Below are positions 19,018 through 26,035 of a DNA stretch of 64,000 bases, piece after piece; positions within the stretch are counted from its first letter, which is position 1, and each line of letters starts with the position of its first letter. The stretch spans positions 186,001-250,000 of the forward strand of contig NZ_BBJS01000043.1 of the NCBI RefSeq assembly GCF_000739895.2. Reading direction: 5' to 3'. A program made the position numbers and the translations under genes. The notes under the pieces are model-generated. The model was not told the origin of the DNA. It did no database searches and worked only from the letters and a program-made list of their open reading frames with translations. This DNA is from Sphingomonas paucimobilis NBRC 13935. Lineage in GTDB: Bacteria > Pseudomonadota > Alphaproteobacteria > Sphingomonadales > Sphingomonadaceae.

Positions 19018-19659
19018 TCAGGTCGTGACCACCGCCGCCGCCAGACGCGCAAGCCCGATCGGATCCAGGATTTCAAGGTTGCGGCCATTCACCTGCACAT
19101 AATTATGCCGCTGGAGCCGGGTGAAGGTACGCGTCACAGTCTCGCTGGTTAGCCCGAGATGGTCGCCGATGTCGGCTCTGGACATAAGCAGATGGAAGTG
19201 GCGGCGCCCTTCCAGCCTCTGCATGAGATCGAGAAGAAAGAACGCCAGCCGCTCCATGGCATTCGACCGTCCGAGCAGGAAACCGGTGCGGAGCGCGACC
19301 CGATAGGTGCGCAGAAACCAGGTCGTGATCGTGGCGCATGTGAAGTGATCGAACTGCGACAGGCCCTCGAGCACGCTGCGATCCGTCATGATGAGCGAGG
19401 TCGGGCACAGGGCCTGGGCGAACTGGCTGCGCACCTCGTCGCGTTCGAGCAGGATGAATTCCCCCGGCAGGTAGAAGCCGCCGATCCAGCGGCGACCATC
19501 CTCGGAGATGATGCTGGTTTGGATGGCGCCGGAGAGGATCCAGTAGAGGCCATCCGACTCGGGCCGTGCAGGGAGTTCCTGGCGGTCCTTCAACATGATG
19601 AGTTTGGAGTTGAAGCCATTTCCTAGAGGCGGAGGAACGACCTTTCGCCCGCGATTCAT
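19018..19659 (-). CDS. Crp/Fnr family transcription regulator 2 (FixK-like)
   Basis: A 213-residue regulator with a beta-roll sensor domain and a C-terminal winged helix (SRADIGDHLGLTSETVTRTFTRLQR). It has the classic Glu-Thr-Val-Thr-Arg recognition helix of FixK-type proteins and no N-terminal cysteine cluster. The ATG at 19,659 has GGAGG 8 bases upstream; a GTG at 19,701 in the same frame would add 14 residues but lies within a tandem operator-like repeat. The FixK family binds TTGA-N6-TCAA-type palindromes, so this protein is a good candidate for the related CTGA-N6-TCAG sites. Together with regulator 1 it may form a hierarchy. Confidence 0.9.
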   Translation of the reverse strand: MNRGRKVVPPPLGNGFNSKLIMLKDRQELPARPESDGLYWILSGAIQTSIISEDGRRWIGGFYLPGEFILLERDEVRSQFAQALCPTSLIMTDRSVLEGLSQFDHFTCATITTWFLRTYRVALRTGFLLGRSNAMERLAFFLLDLMQRLEGRRHFHLLMSRADIGDHLGLTSETVTRTFTRLQRHNYVQVNGRNLEILDPIGLARLAAAVVTT

Positions 19660-19698
19660 CGCGGGCGCCTCCGTCTCATATGAGCTAATAAGCCGTTC

Positions 19699-19727
19699 CA
19701 CATGTCACTGTGCGTAACATATGTCAC
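19699..19727 (-). repeat. Tandem direct repeat upstream of Crp/Fnr gene 2
   Basis: CACATGTCAC (19,699-19,708) and CATATGTCAC (19,718-19,727) are direct repeats 19 bases apart, about two helical turns, 40 bases upstream of the preferred ATG. One more copy precedes Crp/Fnr gene 1. Confidence 0.5.
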
Positions 19728-19780
19728 GGGTTAGGGCAATCCCAATGGCCGAGTCGTGCCACAGTTCGACCGGCAGAAAG

Positions 19781-19820
19781 CTGAGCTATGTCAGGGCGGC
19801 TGAGGGCCGGGCCTGCAATT
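19781..19820 (+). promoter_or_regulatory. CTGA-N6-TCAG palindrome heading the DUF5335-like/YfdX/GH130 unit
   Basis: Exact CTGA-GCTATG-TCAG (19,781-19,794), then exactly 20 bases to GCAATT (19,815-19,820). Transcription would begin near 19,829, only a few bases before a GGAGA ribosome site at 19,834. Confidence 0.7.
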
Positions 19821-19844
19821 CCAGGCGCTACCTGGAGAATATCG

Positions 19845-20138
19845 ATGAGCGCGTTGAGCTGGATATCGGCCAAGATCGCGATCTCACCGCCCTCGCTGGC
19901 CCCGCCAGCGGGCGGCCGGGTGGATCAAGATCCGATGTTCAAGATGTTGGGAAGCGGCTCGGGAAACTGTGCCCCGGACCTTCCAAGGCATTCCCCAATT
20001 CGCAGCTTTTCCGGAGGAAGCGCTGCGGCAAACCGCGCCCCGCGGACCGGGGGCTCGATGCGGGACGGCCGATATCCTCTCTCGACGAGAAACCCCGGCG
20101 AGCGGTCCCTCGCCCTTTGTGAAGGAGTCGAACCGTGA
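19845..20138 (+). CDS. Doubtful 97-residue open frame
   Basis: The frame begins MSALSWISAKIAISPPS with GGAGA 7 bases upstream and ends overlapping the start of the next gene by four bases, which suggests coupling. The ribosome site would sit just after the predicted transcription start. Against it, the sequence from residue 45 on is low in complexity and rich in Arg, Ser and Gly, codon use worsens towards the end, and no family is recognised. Other frames in this stretch look no better. It may be a short leader frame or chance; without it, 19,821-20,134 holds nothing seen. Confidence 0.25.
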   Translation: MSALSWISAKIAISPPSLAPPAGGRVDQDPMFKMLGSGSGNCAPDLPRHSPIRSFSGGSAAANRAPRTGGSMRDGRYPLSTRNPGERSLALCEGVEP

Positions 20139-20470
20139 ACGTCGTTCCTAAGGCGGAATGGCCTCAATATCTGAACCGCGTGTCCCGCGGCCTGACCGGG
20201 CTTCGAGCCGAAATCGAAGTCGCATCGCTCGAACTCGGCGATCAGATCGAAGCGCAATACCTGCCGATCACCGGAATCTTCTATGACCACAAGGATGACT
20301 TGGTCGGTGTGACGCTCGAGGGGCTGGATCACATGATCCGCCACCCGCAGTCGATCTATGTCGAAGAATCCGGCGATGGCGTTGCGGCGATCGCAGTGAT
20401 CGATCGCGACGGAACGAATCACCTCATCAAGCTGAGGCGGCCGCTGGCGCTGCCCGCTCCCGACCAATGA
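20135..20470 (+). CDS. DUF5335-like protein
   Basis: A 111-residue soluble protein. The pattern AEWPQYLNRVSRGLTG, IEVASLELGDQIEAQYLPITGI and GLDHMIRHPQSIYVEE matches what I recall of DUF5335 family proteins, which cluster with stress genes; no biochemical function is known. The start is GTG with GAAGGAG 8 bases upstream. It lies 31 bases before yfdX and behind the CTGA site at 19,781, so probably belongs to one transcript with yfdX and the GH130 gene. Confidence 0.7.
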   Translation: MNVVPKAEWPQYLNRVSRGLTGLRAEIEVASLELGDQIEAQYLPITGIFYDHKDDLVGVTLEGLDHMIRHPQSIYVEESGDGVAAIAVIDRDGTNHLIKLRRPLALPAPDQ

Positions 20471-20501
20471 GCCCGTATCCTCAACAACCAAAGGGAAGAT
20501 C

Positions 20502-21410
20502 ATGAAACGCAGTCTTTTCGCCGCGACCGCAGCCTCGGCCCTCATCTTGACGGCGGGCTGTTCCAAGCAGGACGCCGACAACCAGGCCGCCGAGAACACG
20601 ACCACGGCGGCGAACAACGCCACCGCGCAGGCGACGCCGGCCCCGCCGGTCGATCGCGAAGAGCTGCTCCAGGACGCCGTTTCGGCGCTGCAGGAGACAG
20701 AGAATGCTCTTGCCGCGCTCGACAAGAAGGATGCCAAGGCCGCGACCGCCGCTCTCGAGCGCGCGACGGGCAAGCTGGAAATCGTGCTCGCGCGCAACCC
20801 CAGCCTCGCTCTCGCCCCGGTCGACGTCAGCGTCGTCAGCTACGACGTCCTGGGTTCGGTGGACGCCGTGAATGCGCTGCGGAAATCGGCCGAGGACGCG
20901 CTCGAGGATGGGCGGCTGCAGGAAGCACGCCATCTCATCGACGGGCTGGCGAGCGAGACCGTCGTGCGGGTCAGCAATCTCCCGCTCGCGACCTACCCGG
21001 ACGCGATCAAGGCGGCCGCGGTCCTGGTCGCGCAGAACAAGCTCGATGAAGCGAAGGCGGCGCTCGAAGCGGCGCTCAGCACGATCGTGGTCCGCGACGT
21101 GATCCACCCGCTCCCGCTTACGCGGGCAAGCGCGGCAATCGAAGAGGCGCGCAAGCTGGCCGCGAACGCACAGCGGGGCGCCGGAGACGAGGCGAAGATA
21201 CAGCGGCTGCTGACCACTGCGCGCGAGCAGCTCCGGCTCGGTCAGGCGCTCGGCTATGCGACCAAGGACGAAATGAAGGACCTTCTGAAGACGGTCGACG
21301 AGATCGAGGACGGCACCAAGAACAAGGGCGCGGCGACCAGCATCTTCGACAAGATCCGCGAGCGCTTCAAGAAGGCAACGGAGTCGAGTCAGCCTGCGGA
21401 GAAGAAGTGA
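20502..21410 (+). CDS. yfdX: YfdX family lipoprotein
   Basis: A 302-residue exported protein. A lipoprotein signal ends in the lipobox LTAGC (Cys20), followed by a low-complexity Asn/Thr/Ala linker. The YfdX domain (about 50-275) includes GKLEIVLARNPSLALAPVDV, DALEDGRLQEARHLIDGL and NLPLATYPDAIKAA. YfdX proteins are periplasmic, multimeric, acid/antibiotic-tolerance associated, and two copies mark the transmissible stress-tolerance locus. A lipid anchor is unusual compared with the soluble enterobacterial proteins. The C-terminal KIRERFKKATE extension is probably a surface helix. Confidence 0.88.
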   Translation: MKRSLFAATAASALILTAGCSKQDADNQAAENTTTAANNATAQATPAPPVDREELLQDAVSALQETENALAALDKKDAKAATAALERATGKLEIVLARNPSLALAPVDVSVVSYDVLGSVDAVNALRKSAEDALEDGRLQEARHLIDGLASETVVRVSNLPLATYPDAIKAAAVLVAQNKLDEAKAALEAALSTIVVRDVIHPLPLTRASAAIEEARKLAANAQRGAGDEAKIQRLLTTAREQLRLGQALGYATKDEMKDLLKTVDEIEDGTKNKGAATSIFDKIRERFKKATESSQPAEKK

Positions 21411-21497
21411 CCTTGCGCTCTCCAAGCAATGCGGCAGGCGCCGGCGCGCGCAGGTTCGACGGTTCCGCCGGTCGGCAACGAGGGGAAACATAAGTAG

Positions 21498-22787
21498 ATG
21501 AGTGCGGACGTTCCGATCCTGCGAAGTCCGCACTTCATCAAACCCGACCATCGAAGAACGGTTATACGAACGTTCATGCCCGGCGACTCGCCGAATGCCT
21601 TGGAGCAGGGTCAGACCCGGGCCGAGCGCATCGTCGGGCGGATCCTCGGCCTGTCTGAGGATGAATTGGCGGACGAGTACGCACGGCTGCTGAGTGTTCT
21701 TTGCGGCCGCCACCGCGACGTGGAGAAGGTCTTTCTCCAGCGCTACGAGAACGCCAGAGAACTGCTCCGCGGGGGCTTCTCGGCGAGTGGCGCTCGCGCA
21801 AAGCTGATCGGCGCCTATTTCAGCGAAGAATATGCCTACCAGTCGGCTGCTCTGTTCAACCCGAGCATCGTCAGGCATCCGGATCAGTCGGGTTGTCCGC
21901 CAGGCGCGCTGCGGTTCATCCTCTCGCTGCGGGCGATCGGCGAAGGGCATCTTTCGTCCATCGCCTTCAGAACGGGCACCTGGCAGCCAGGGAGAGACAT
22001 CGTCCTAGATGCGGCGAGCCCGCTGGCGGCCACGCCCCTAATCGAATATCCCCAAAACGATGATGGTGCGGTGCGTCTTCATTGCGAAGACAGTCACAAC
22101 CTGTCGGAGACAGTCCTCTTCCCGATCCTCGAGCGGCAGCGCGGCGGCATTGAGGATCTTCGGCTCACCAGCCTCGAACTGGAGGACGGGTCGACACTGT
22201 TTGCAGGGACCTACACGGCGGTCGGGGGACGAGGAATCGCCCAGGAGCTGCTCACCACCCGAAACTTCATCGACTTCAAGATGCACCGGCTCGAGGGACC
22301 GATCGCCGCCTCGAAGGGAATGGCGCTGTTTCCCCGCCTGATCGAGGGCCGTTACGCGATGCTCGGCCGGCACGACAATGAGAATATTTGGCTTCTGCTG
22401 TCCGAGAACCTGCATCACTGGGACGGGGGCATCAGGATCGTAAACCCGCAATGGACATGGGAATTCACACAGCTCGGCAACTGTGGATCGCCGATCGAAA
22501 CTGCCGATGGTTGGCTCGTCTTCACGCATGGCGTTGGAGCGATGCGGGAATATTGCATCGGTGCGTGCCTTCTCGATCGATCCGATCCCAGCCATGTGAT
22601 CGCCCGCACACGCCGGCCGCTGCTGCGCCCGTCCCCGGAGGAGCGATACGGCTACGTCCCGAACGTCGTTTATAGCTGCGGCGCGCTGCTGAGCGGGAAC
22701 GACATATTGCTCCCATATGGCGTCGCAGACAGCTTCACTGCCTTTTCGACCTTGACCGTTGATGCTCTGTTGGCCGCGATGGATTAG
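21498..22787 (+). CDS. GH130 family beta-mannoside phosphorylase/hydrolase (first copy)
   Basis: A 429-residue, signal-less, hence cytoplasmic, five-bladed propeller enzyme of glycoside hydrolase family 130. Supporting segments are the helical N terminus (residues 30-110), GGIEDLRLTSLEL near 217, KGMALFPRLIEGRYAML, GNCGSPIETADGWLVFTHGV and YVPNVVYSCGALL. GH130 members break or build beta-1,2- or beta-1,4-mannosides using phosphate or mannose-1-phosphate. The Leishmania relatives polymerise a beta-1,2-mannan reserve. The exact linkage cannot be read from sequence. It shares its architecture with the second copy at 44,963 but is clearly diverged. It lies 87 bases after yfdX. Confidence 0.85.
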   Translation: MSADVPILRSPHFIKPDHRRTVIRTFMPGDSPNALEQGQTRAERIVGRILGLSEDELADEYARLLSVLCGRHRDVEKVFLQRYENARELLRGGFSASGARAKLIGAYFSEEYAYQSAALFNPSIVRHPDQSGCPPGALRFILSLRAIGEGHLSSIAFRTGTWQPGRDIVLDAASPLAATPLIEYPQNDDGAVRLHCEDSHNLSETVLFPILERQRGGIEDLRLTSLELEDGSTLFAGTYTAVGGRGIAQELLTTRNFIDFKMHRLEGPIAASKGMALFPRLIEGRYAMLGRHDNENIWLLLSENLHHWDGGIRIVNPQWTWEFTQLGNCGSPIETADGWLVFTHGVGAMREYCIGACLLDRSDPSHVIARTRRPLLRPSPEERYGYVPNVVYSCGALLSGNDILLPYGVADSFTAFSTLTVDALLAAMD

Positions 22788-22829
22788 GCGGTAACGCACG
22801 GGGAACGTAACGGGGTCGCAGCAATCCGA

Positions 22830-22869
22830 CTGACATGGGTCAGCCAGCCGGACGGCTTCACTGCTTACA
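22830..22869 (+). promoter_or_regulatory. CTGA-N6-TCAG palindrome plus CTTACA hexamer
   Basis: Exact CTGA-CATGGG-TCAG (22,830-22,843), then 20 bases, then CTTACA (22,864-22,869). It would start transcription near 22,878 for the exported-protein/manA unit. Confidence 0.75.
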
Positions 22870-22921
22870 AAGCACTTCGTCTATCGGCGCCGCCGACGCG
22901 CGATCTCGTGGAGCTGCCTGC

Positions 22922-23440
22922 GTGCCGCACACCTTGCCCCATTGCCTGCTCCGGTCAGTACTTCTGATTGCGCTTCCGCTTAGCGGTGCTGGCGCGCTTG
23001 CGCAGGACGGGAAGCCTCAGCAGCCGGTCGGCGAGGTGTTGGACCGCGCGGGCAAGATTGTCGTGCAGCCCGCCCACGATGTGGGTGTCGCCAGGACCGA
23101 GATTCCGCCGGTGCTCCTCAAGGCCGCAGAGGATCCATATAGCGTGGAGAAGCTTGGAACCTGCCGCGAGCTCACAGAGGCGATCAAGGAACTGAGCAAC
23201 GTCCTGGGCCCTGATTTTACCACTGCGCGCCAAAGACGAGAAAATCGGGCCGGGAGAATAGCCGAAGCCGGCGGCAGGTCCGTGGTCAATGCCTTGATCC
23301 CCTTCCGCGGAATCGTCCGGGAGATAACAGGCGCCGCTCCCGCGCAGCGGCGCCTGAATGCCGCAATCGACGCGGGCTACGCGCGGCGTGGCTTCCTCAG
23401 AGGGCTCCATTACGCCCGCCACTGCCGCTCGAACTTCTAG
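22922..23440 (+). CDS. Exported protein of unknown function
   Basis: A 172-residue protein with a signal peptide (CLLRSVLLIALPLSGAGALA, cleavage likely before QDG). The mature part has a conserved-looking core, PVGEVLDRAGKIVVQPAHDV, then CRELTEAIKELSNVLGPDF, and a basic C terminus containing GYARRGFLRGLHYARHC. Two to three mature cysteines could form a disulfide. The GTG at 22,922 is preferred because GTGGAG precedes it and the upstream frame overlaps the operator. It lies 17 bases before manA on the same strand. I do not recognise the family. Confidence 0.65.
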   Translation: MPHTLPHCLLRSVLLIALPLSGAGALAQDGKPQQPVGEVLDRAGKIVVQPAHDVGVARTEIPPVLLKAAEDPYSVEKLGTCRELTEAIKELSNVLGPDFTTARQRRENRAGRIAEAGGRSVVNALIPFRGIVREITGAAPAQRRLNAAIDAGYARRGFLRGLHYARHCRSNF

Positions 23441-23457
23441 AAGGGGAGGGGAACGCC

Positions 23458-24333
23458 TTGCCGGTCTTCCGCTTGGTGACAAAAACGGTCAGAAAGCCCT
23501 GGGGCCGGCGGTCGCTTGGACCTGGGTGCGATGACGTGAGTGCGGGCGAGGAGCCCATCGGCGAAATCTGGTTCGAGGTTCCGCGCGGGAGCGGGCTTGG
23601 TGAACCAGAGCTGCTGGTCAAGCACTTGTTCACAAGCGAGCGGCTCTCTGTCCAGGTTCATCCTGATGACACCACCGCGAAGGCGCATGGGCTTCCCCGG
23701 GGCAAGAGCGAAGCCTGGCATATCCTCGAGGCAGAGCCAGGGGCGAGCATTGCCATGGGATTGCGCGAGCCGATTGCAAAAGACCGGCTGCGGGCCGCAG
23801 CGAAGGACGGCTCGATCGTGGCGCTGCTCGATTGGAAGCCGGTAAGAGCGGGTGACTTCTGGTACGCGCCGGCAGGCACGATCCACGCCATAGGCGCAGG
23901 GCTCAGCCTGATCGAGATTCAGCAGAATGTGGACGTCACCTATCGGCTCTATGACTATGGTAGCAATCGCGAGCTCCATCTGGACGAGGCGGTGGAGGCT
24001 GCCCGCCCGGCGCCCTACGAGGCTCCATTCGCCCCATTCGAGTTGGCGCGGGGCAGGCGGGTGCTTGCCGCCGGAGGGCCGTTCGTGGTGGAACGCTGGG
24101 CCGACGCTTTCACTGGCATTCTGGCGCCGCGGCGAGGCGAGCCGGTCTGGTTGATACCCCTCCGGGGCGAAGCGGTCGTGGGATCGGAGCCGATTGAGCC
24201 CGGCGGCGTGTGGATCGTCGCTGGCGATGCCGGCGTCAACTTCACCGGCTCGTGCGATCTTCTCGTCGCCTATTCGGGCCGAGCGGTGCACGAGGCGCTC
24301 ATCAGCAGATCTCGGAATGAGCGGCAGTCCTGA
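23458..24333 (+). CDS. manA: Mannose-6-phosphate isomerase, class I type
   Basis: A 291-residue zinc enzyme interconverting fructose-6-phosphate and mannose-6-phosphate, the entry to mannose sugar synthesis. Visible features are TVRKPWGRRSL, the GEIWFEVP strand, metal-ligand motifs QVHPDD and KSEAWHIL, and GTIHAIG. It is at the short end for class I, without the extra helical domain. The start is TTG with GGGGAGGGGA upstream; no ATG is nearby. Its place behind a CTGA site links mannose supply to the stress regulon and to the GH130 and ManC genes. Confidence 0.88.
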   Translation: MPVFRLVTKTVRKPWGRRSLGPGCDDVSAGEEPIGEIWFEVPRGSGLGEPELLVKHLFTSERLSVQVHPDDTTAKAHGLPRGKSEAWHILEAEPGASIAMGLREPIAKDRLRAAAKDGSIVALLDWKPVRAGDFWYAPAGTIHAIGAGLSLIEIQQNVDVTYRLYDYGSNRELHLDEAVEAARPAPYEAPFAPFELARGRRVLAAGGPFVVERWADAFTGILAPRRGEPVWLIPLRGEAVVGSEPIEPGGVWIVAGDAGVNFTGSCDLLVAYSGRAVHEALISRSRNERQS

Positions 24334-24369
24334 AGTCGCTCCCGATCGAACCGAAAGCGCCTTCGTGAT

Positions 24370-24409
24370 CTGAGCTAGATCAGTGCCGGACGGAGGTGTT
24401 GCGCATAGC
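24370..24409 (+). promoter_or_regulatory. CTGA-N6-TCAG palindrome plus CATAGC hexamer
   Basis: Exact CTGA-GCTAGA-TCAG (24,370-24,383) and, 20 bases on, CATAGC (24,404-24,409), in front of the glycine-zipper protein and pgl. Confidence 0.7.
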
Positions 24410-24458
24410 GAAGCCGATGATCCCGCCTCGGTGGGCTTCTCCAAGGATGGGCCTTGAA

Positions 24459-25055
24459 ATGCCTGCTAGTCCGGTTCGCTGCGCCACAATCCTGACATTG
24501 CTTCTCGCATGCGGGAATCCCGCGAGTGCGCAGACTTCCACCGCTTCGTCTTCAAGCCCAACCGAAGGCCGCAGCGAGCAGTACAACGTACCGCCGCCGC
24601 CTGGCTACAAGCCGTCTCCTGGCCGGTTCGTGCAGTCGGACCGCGAGCGCGAGGAGGACGATCGCTACAGCCGCGAAGCCGAACGGTGGGCGGCAGAAAA
24701 CTGTATTGCGGACCGCCGAAGCAACGTCGCTGCAGGCGCGGTGATCGGCGGGCTGATTGGAGCGCTTGCTGGTTCAGGGCTCGCCGGTCGCTACGATAGA
24801 GCCCCGGCCACCGTCCTTGGCGCGGGTGCAGGCGCGGTCGCGGGCAGCGCCATCGCGAGGAACGCCAGCCCCGACTGTCCGCCCGGGTTCGTGGTCAAGG
24901 CAGCGCCCGAGCCCTTCTATCCGCCACCCGTCTATCCGCACGTCTATGTGGCGCCGCCGTGGTATGATCCCTGGGTATGGTACGGGGGCCACTGGATCTA
25001 CAGGCCCTATCCCTATCACCGATACTGGTACAAGCGCCACTGGCGACGCCGCTAA
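24459..25055 (+). CDS. Exported glycine-zipper protein with Tyr/Pro-rich tail
   Basis: A 198-residue protein. A signal peptide (CATILTLLLACGNPASAQ) precedes a Ser/Thr-rich linker and a segment PPPPGYKPSPGRFVQSDR. A glycine-zipper hairpin of the 2TM type follows near residues 100-145 (NVAAGAVIGGLIGALAGSG; LGAGAGAVAGSAIARN), and the C terminus is very rich in Tyr, Pro and Trp. Such proteins usually associate with the outer membrane. Of several in-frame starts, the ATG at 24,459 is chosen because it gives a normal signal peptide. The stop abuts the GTG of pgl, so translation is coupled. Confidence 0.7.
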   Translation: MPASPVRCATILTLLLACGNPASAQTSTASSSSPTEGRSEQYNVPPPPGYKPSPGRFVQSDREREEDDRYSREAERWAAENCIADRRSNVAAGAVIGGLIGALAGSGLAGRYDRAPATVLGAGAGAVAGSAIARNASPDCPPGFVVKAAPEPFYPPPVYPHVYVAPPWYDPWVWYGGHWIYRPYPYHRYWYKRHWRRR

Positions 25056-25787
25056 GTGCCGGAGGAGCCGGAAGTCCTTGGTGTGCCTGAGCCGCTATGG
25101 CATGGGTTTGCCACTCCGGAGCATTTGGCCGAGAGCCTGGTCCGAGAGGTGTCGGGCATCATCACCGATCGTCTAGATACGGAAGGCGCCGCCTTCGTCG
25201 CCTTTCCAGGTGGCCGGTCGCCTGTGCGCGCGTTCGAATTCCTTGCACCGCGCGCGAGCGGGTGGCGTGGAGTCACGATCATCCCCACCGACGACCGCCT
25301 CGTGCCGCCACGCGACCGACTGTCCAACTATGGTCTGCTGGAGAGATATTTCGCGGCGGGGCAAGCACAGCTCATCCCTCTCGCAAGACCACCGTTCGAT
25401 GATCCTGCCGCGGCGGCAGACGCAGCCGAGCTGAGGCTTTCGGACCTGGCTTGGCCGCTGGATCTGGTCTGGCTAGGGTTCGGCCTGGATGGGCATGTTG
25501 CCTCGCTCCTCCCCGGACCCGACCTTTCCGTCGCGATGCGTTATCCTGACTGGAGGCGCGTCGCGGGCGTCAGGCCCGTGCCGCTTCCGGCCGAGGCGCC
25601 GGTGCCAAGGGTGACGTTGACCCTGAGTGCCATTCTCTCGGCAAAGCGACTGCTGATTTCCGGCTGCGGCCGGGACAAGTTGGAAGTCGTCAAACGGGCC
25701 TTGGATGAGGGTGCGGAGTCGCAGATGCCGCTCGGCATCGTCTTAGCTAAAGCGAAGTGCCAGCCCGATCTGTTCTGGAGCCGATAG
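25056..25787 (+). CDS. pgl: 6-phosphogluconolactonase
   Basis: A 243-residue enzyme of the oxidative pentose phosphate pathway, hydrolysing 6-phosphogluconolactone and so helping NADPH supply. Sugar-isomerase-fold motifs are FVAFPGGRSPVRAFEFL, the IIPTDDRLVPP strand with SNYGLLERYF, and LVWLGFGLDGHVASLLPG. The start is GTG directly after the previous stop. Finding it away from zwf and edd, inside a stress island, suggests a role in redox supply for the thiol enzymes here. Confidence 0.85.
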   Translation: MPEEPEVLGVPEPLWHGFATPEHLAESLVREVSGIITDRLDTEGAAFVAFPGGRSPVRAFEFLAPRASGWRGVTIIPTDDRLVPPRDRLSNYGLLERYFAAGQAQLIPLARPPFDDPAAAADAAELRLSDLAWPLDLVWLGFGLDGHVASLLPGPDLSVAMRYPDWRRVAGVRPVPLPAEAPVPRVTLTLSAILSAKRLLISGCGRDKLEVVKRALDEGAESQMPLGIVLAKAKCQPDLFWSR

Positions 25788-25926
25788 CGTCGGACTTTGC
25801 CAGTGGATCAGGCTCGCTTCGCGACGTCACTCATGCGGGACCGGCTCAGCAAGCTCTTTGCGAAGAAGCATCGCAGCGAATGCTGGGTGTCGTGGAGAAG
25901 ATGCTGGGGACGCCCTTTCCATAGCA

Positions 25927-25966
25927 CTGACAAAGATCAGCGTTTCGCCGAGCCGGCAGGCTTAGC
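25927..25966 (+). promoter_or_regulatory. CTGA-N6-TCAG palindrome plus CTTAGC hexamer upstream of the DegP gene
   Basis: Exact CTGA-CAAAGA-TCAG (25,927-25,940), 20 bases, then CTTAGC (25,961-25,966). The start would be near 25,975, about 60 bases before the protease ATG. The remaining bases from 25,788 hold no gene. Confidence 0.75.
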
Positions 25967-26035
25967 TTGCCCAGGTCTTTGGTGCTCGATCGGCTCGCCG
26001 GAAGGCTGATCGAGCTGATCGACAGGAGATCCTGG

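Noticed and set aside
20481..21950. A 489-codon minus-strand frame opposite yfdX and the start of GH130
   Set aside because: Antisense shadow of two recognisable genes, with Arg-rich composition and no start signal.
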